Made by a program: the position numbers and the translations under genes. A stretch of 64,000 bases of DNA from Longispora albida DSM 44784 (GTDB lineage Bacteria > Actinomycetota > Actinomycetes > Mycobacteriales > Micromonosporaceae): positions 101,650 through 165,649 of the forward strand of contig NZ_KB903817.1 of NCBI RefSeq assembly GCF_000379825.1. The letters are read 5' to 3'. The notes below the pieces were generated by a model. It had not been told where the DNA came from. It did not search any database and saw only the letters and a list, made by a program, of their open reading frames with translations. Within the stretch, counting starts at the first letter, position 1, and each line of letters starts with the position of its first letter. Shown here piece by piece: positions 62,159 to 64,000 of the stretch.

Positions 62159-63678
62159 GCATGCTGTACGGCGTGGGCCTCGGCCCCGGCGACCCCGAGC
62201 TGGTCACGGTCAAGGCCGCCCGGCTGATCGGTGCCGCCGACGTGATCGCGTACCACAGCGCACGCCACGGCCGGAGCATCGCCCGCTCCGTCGCCGCGCC
62301 GTACATGCGCAACGGCCAGATCGAAGAGCTTCTGATGTACCCGGTGACGACGGAGACCACCGACCACCCCGGCGGGTACCGTGGCGCGCTCGAGGACTTC
62401 TACGAGGCCGCAGCAGCCCGGCTCGCCGAGCACCTCGACGCCGGCCGGACGGTCGTCGTGCTGGCCGAGGGCGACCCGATGTTCTACGGCTCCTACATGC
62501 ACCTGCACAAGCGGCTCGCGCACCGGTACCCGGCGGAGGTCGTCCCCGGCGTCACGTCGATCAGTGCGGCAGCAGCCGTGTCGGGCCGGCCGCTCGTCGA
62601 GGGCAACGAGATCCTGACGGTGCTGCCCGGTACCCTCCCGCCGGACGTGCTCGCCGAGCGCCTGGCGAACACGGACTGCGCCGCCGTGATGAAGCTCGGC
62701 CGGACCTTCGGCAACGTCCGTTCCGGGCTTGCCGAGTCGGGCCGCCTCGCCGAGGCCGTGTACGTGGAGCGGGCCACCACGGACAAGCAGCGGATCGAGC
62801 AGCTGTCCGAAGTGGACCCCTCGACGGTGCCGTACTTCTCCCTGGCGCTCGTGCCCTCCCGCCTCACCCCGGCCACCGGCGGCCTCCCCGAATCCTCCAC
62901 TGTGGAGGAACGCAAGGGCGAGGTCGTCGTCGTCGGGCTCGGGCCGGCCGGCCGCGACTGGCTCACCCCGGAAGCCGCCGCCGCCCTGACCACGGCCGAC
63001 GAGCTGGTCGGCTACACCACGTACCTCGACCGGGTGCCCGTCAACCCCCGGCAGAAGCGGCACGCCTCCGACAACCGCGTCGAGGCAGAGCGCGCCGAGT
63101 TCGCCCTGGACCTGGCCTCGCGCGGCTCCCGGGTCGCGGTCGTGTCCTCCGGTGACCCGGGCATCTTCGCGATGGCCAGCGCCGTCCTCGAAGTGGCCGC
63201 CGAGCCGAGGTGGCAGGACGTGCCCGTCCGCGTCGTACCGGGCCTGACGGCCGCGCAGGCCGTGGCCAGCCGGGTCGGCGCGCCCCTCGGCCACGACTTC
63301 TGTGTGCTGTCGCTGTCGACGTACCTGAAGCCGTGGGAGGTCATCGCCCAGCGGCTCAGCGCCGCCGCGCAGGCCGACCTGGTGATCGCCATCTACAACC
63401 CGGCCTCGAAGTCGCGTACCTGGCAGGTCGGCACGGCCCGGGACATCCTCCTGGAGCACCGCCCGGCGGACACCCCGGTGGTGATCGGCCGGGACGTCGG
63501 CGGGCCGGAGGAGTCGGTGAGGGTGGTCCGGCTGGCTGACCTCGACCCGGCCGACGTCGACATGCGCTGCCTGCTGCTGGTCGGTTCCTCGCAGACCCAG
63601 TGGGAGGCCGGGCGGGTGTACACGCCGCGCAGGTACCCGGCTGTGGCTGTGAACGCGAGCCAGGACCAGGTCCAGTAA
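62155..63678 (+). CDS. cobIJ: CobI-CobJ fusion: precorrin-2 C20- / precorrin-3B C17-methyltransferase
   Basis: The 507-residue fusion has two SAM-dependent tetrapyrrole methylase domains. The N-terminal half (about 1-245) is CobI (YGVGLGPGDPELVTVKAARLI, LAEGDPMFYGSYMHLHKRL, VPGVTSISAAAA). The C-terminal half (about 255-500) is CobJ (VVVVGLGPAGRDWLTPEAAAAL, VSSGDPGIFAMAS, VPGLTAAQAVASRVGAPLGHDF). It supplies two methylations flanking the CobG step. A terminator hairpin follows 17 bp after the stop. Confidence 0.95.
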   Translation: MSMLYGVGLGPGDPELVTVKAARLIGAADVIAYHSARHGRSIARSVAAPYMRNGQIEELLMYPVTTETTDHPGGYRGALEDFYEAAAARLAEHLDAGRTVVVLAEGDPMFYGSYMHLHKRLAHRYPAEVVPGVTSISAAAAVSGRPLVEGNEILTVLPGTLPPDVLAERLANTDCAAVMKLGRTFGNVRSGLAESGRLAEAVYVERATTDKQRIEQLSEVDPSTVPYFSLALVPSRLTPATGGLPESSTVEERKGEVVVVGLGPAGRDWLTPEAAAALTTADELVGYTTYLDRVPVNPRQKRHASDNRVEAERAEFALDLASRGSRVAVVSSGDPGIFAMASAVLEVAAEPRWQDVPVRVVPGLTAAQAVASRVGAPLGHDFCVLSLSTYLKPWEVIAQRLSAAAQADLVIAIYNPASKSRTWQVGTARDILLEHRPADTPVVIGRDVGGPEESVRVVRLADLDPADVDMRCLLLVGSSQTQWEAGRVYTPRRYPAVAVNASQDQVQ

Positions 63679-63695
63679 CCGCTGGACGTGGCCCG

Positions 63696-63717
63696 GGGCC
63701 TGATGTCGTTCAGGCCC
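63696..63717 (+). terminator. Terminator of the cobG-cobH-cobIJ operon
   Basis: An 8-bp stem GGGCCTGA/TCAGGCCC with loop TGTCGT follows cobIJ. Confidence 0.75.
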
Positions 63718-63764
63718 TAAAAGATGTTTCATAACTTCTTCTCGTGTTTGGCCGTTGTGCGGGC

Positions 63765-64000
63765 ATGGGGTTGCTGCGTGGTCTGAGCGCGGAGTGGGTT
63801 GAGGTGTTCACTGGCCTGCCGGCAGGGCGTTTCGCCCGGCTCGTCGGGGTGGTGCGGCGGCGGGGTGGTGATCATGCGGGTGAGGGCAGGCCGTGGAAGC
63901 TTCCGCTTGCTGAGCGGGTGCTGATGATCGCGGTGTACTACCGGACGAACCTGACGATGCGGCAGCTTGCCCCGCTGATGGGGATCTCGCCGTCCACGGT
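63765..64000 (+). mobile_element. IS5-type transposase gene, 5' part (cut by window edge)
   Basis: The first 78 codons (MGLLRGLSAEWVEVFTGL, then LPLAERVLMIAVYYRTNLTMRQLAPLMGISPSTV) are the HTH region of an IS5-family (IS112-like) transposase; the DDE domain would lie beyond the edge. A likely left end, GATGTTTCATAACTTC, is at 63723-63738, 5 bp past the cob terminator. Confidence 0.82.

Noticed and set aside
61570..63732. Long minus-strand frame opposite cobH and cobIJ
   Set aside because: Antisense shadow of well-supported cobalamin genes.

Overview
The window is 64 kb of high-GC DNA from an actinomycete. Supporting signs are GC-rich third codon positions, frequent GTG starts, 4-bp start/stop overlaps, an AfsR/SARP regulator, AhpE, a small primase-polymerase paired with a TPR-containing HTH regulator, and Fe-S CobG next to a CobI-CobJ fusion. 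The style resembles Pseudonocardiales or relatives; the genus is an inference I cannot confirm. No rRNA or CRISPR array was seen. Housekeeping genes are interleaved with accessory cassettes.

Layout. 0-2 kb: end of a DUF3052 gene, AhpE peroxiredoxin, a TrmH-type RNA methyltransferase and tRNA-Val(TAC). 2-3 kb: a c-di-AMP (ydaO) riboswitch ahead of a secreted coiled-coil/M15-like wall protein. 4.2-7.9 kb: a copper module (His-rich DUF4396 membrane protein, CsoR, CopZ, CopA) with three CsoR-like palindromes. 7.9-13 kb: acetyltransferases, LysR, an ATP-dependent DNA ligase and an ArsR-like regulator. 13.1-16 kb: a type VII-secretion-like substrate operon. 16-21.3 kb: LysR, a secreted S1 protease, ECF41 sigma with a flavoprotein, and a P-loop kinase gene with an internal deletion. 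21.4-29.5 kb: a Sec-exported RHS polymorphic toxin, a coupled lipoprotein, an Imm31-like gene and the remnant of a second toxin-tip/immunity module. 29.6-44.2 kb: SigE-type sigma plus membrane partner, HrpA, a LamG-like secreted protein, primase-polymerase/HTH/flavoprotein, Nif3, zinc ribbon, RNase H-CobC, MctP-like symporter and TauE. 44.3 kb: RNase P RNA.

45.1-51.8 kb holds the most striking system: a Family 2B encapsulin shell with an inserted cyclic-nucleotide-binding domain, followed 15 bp downstream by a 2-methylisoborneol-synthase-like terpene cyclase. The cyclase's disordered N-terminus carries two copies of a GPxGLGTxSxR motif, a candidate shell-docking signal. An AfsR/SARP regulator and a 36-codon gene follow. 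51.8-52.4 kb is an array of divergent tRNA genes in which a tRNA-Arg(CCT) is split in its anticodon loop by a 163-bp foldback element with terminal inverted repeats and a TAA target duplication.

52.5-56.4 kb carries an RTX-repeat protein, a ribbon-helix-helix protein, a PP2C-like phosphatase, DUF1918 and a VOC protein. 56.4-63.7 kb is an aerobic cobalamin locus: cobN behind a cobalamin riboswitch, divergent from overlapping cobG-cobH-cobIJ. The window ends inside an IS5-type transposase gene.
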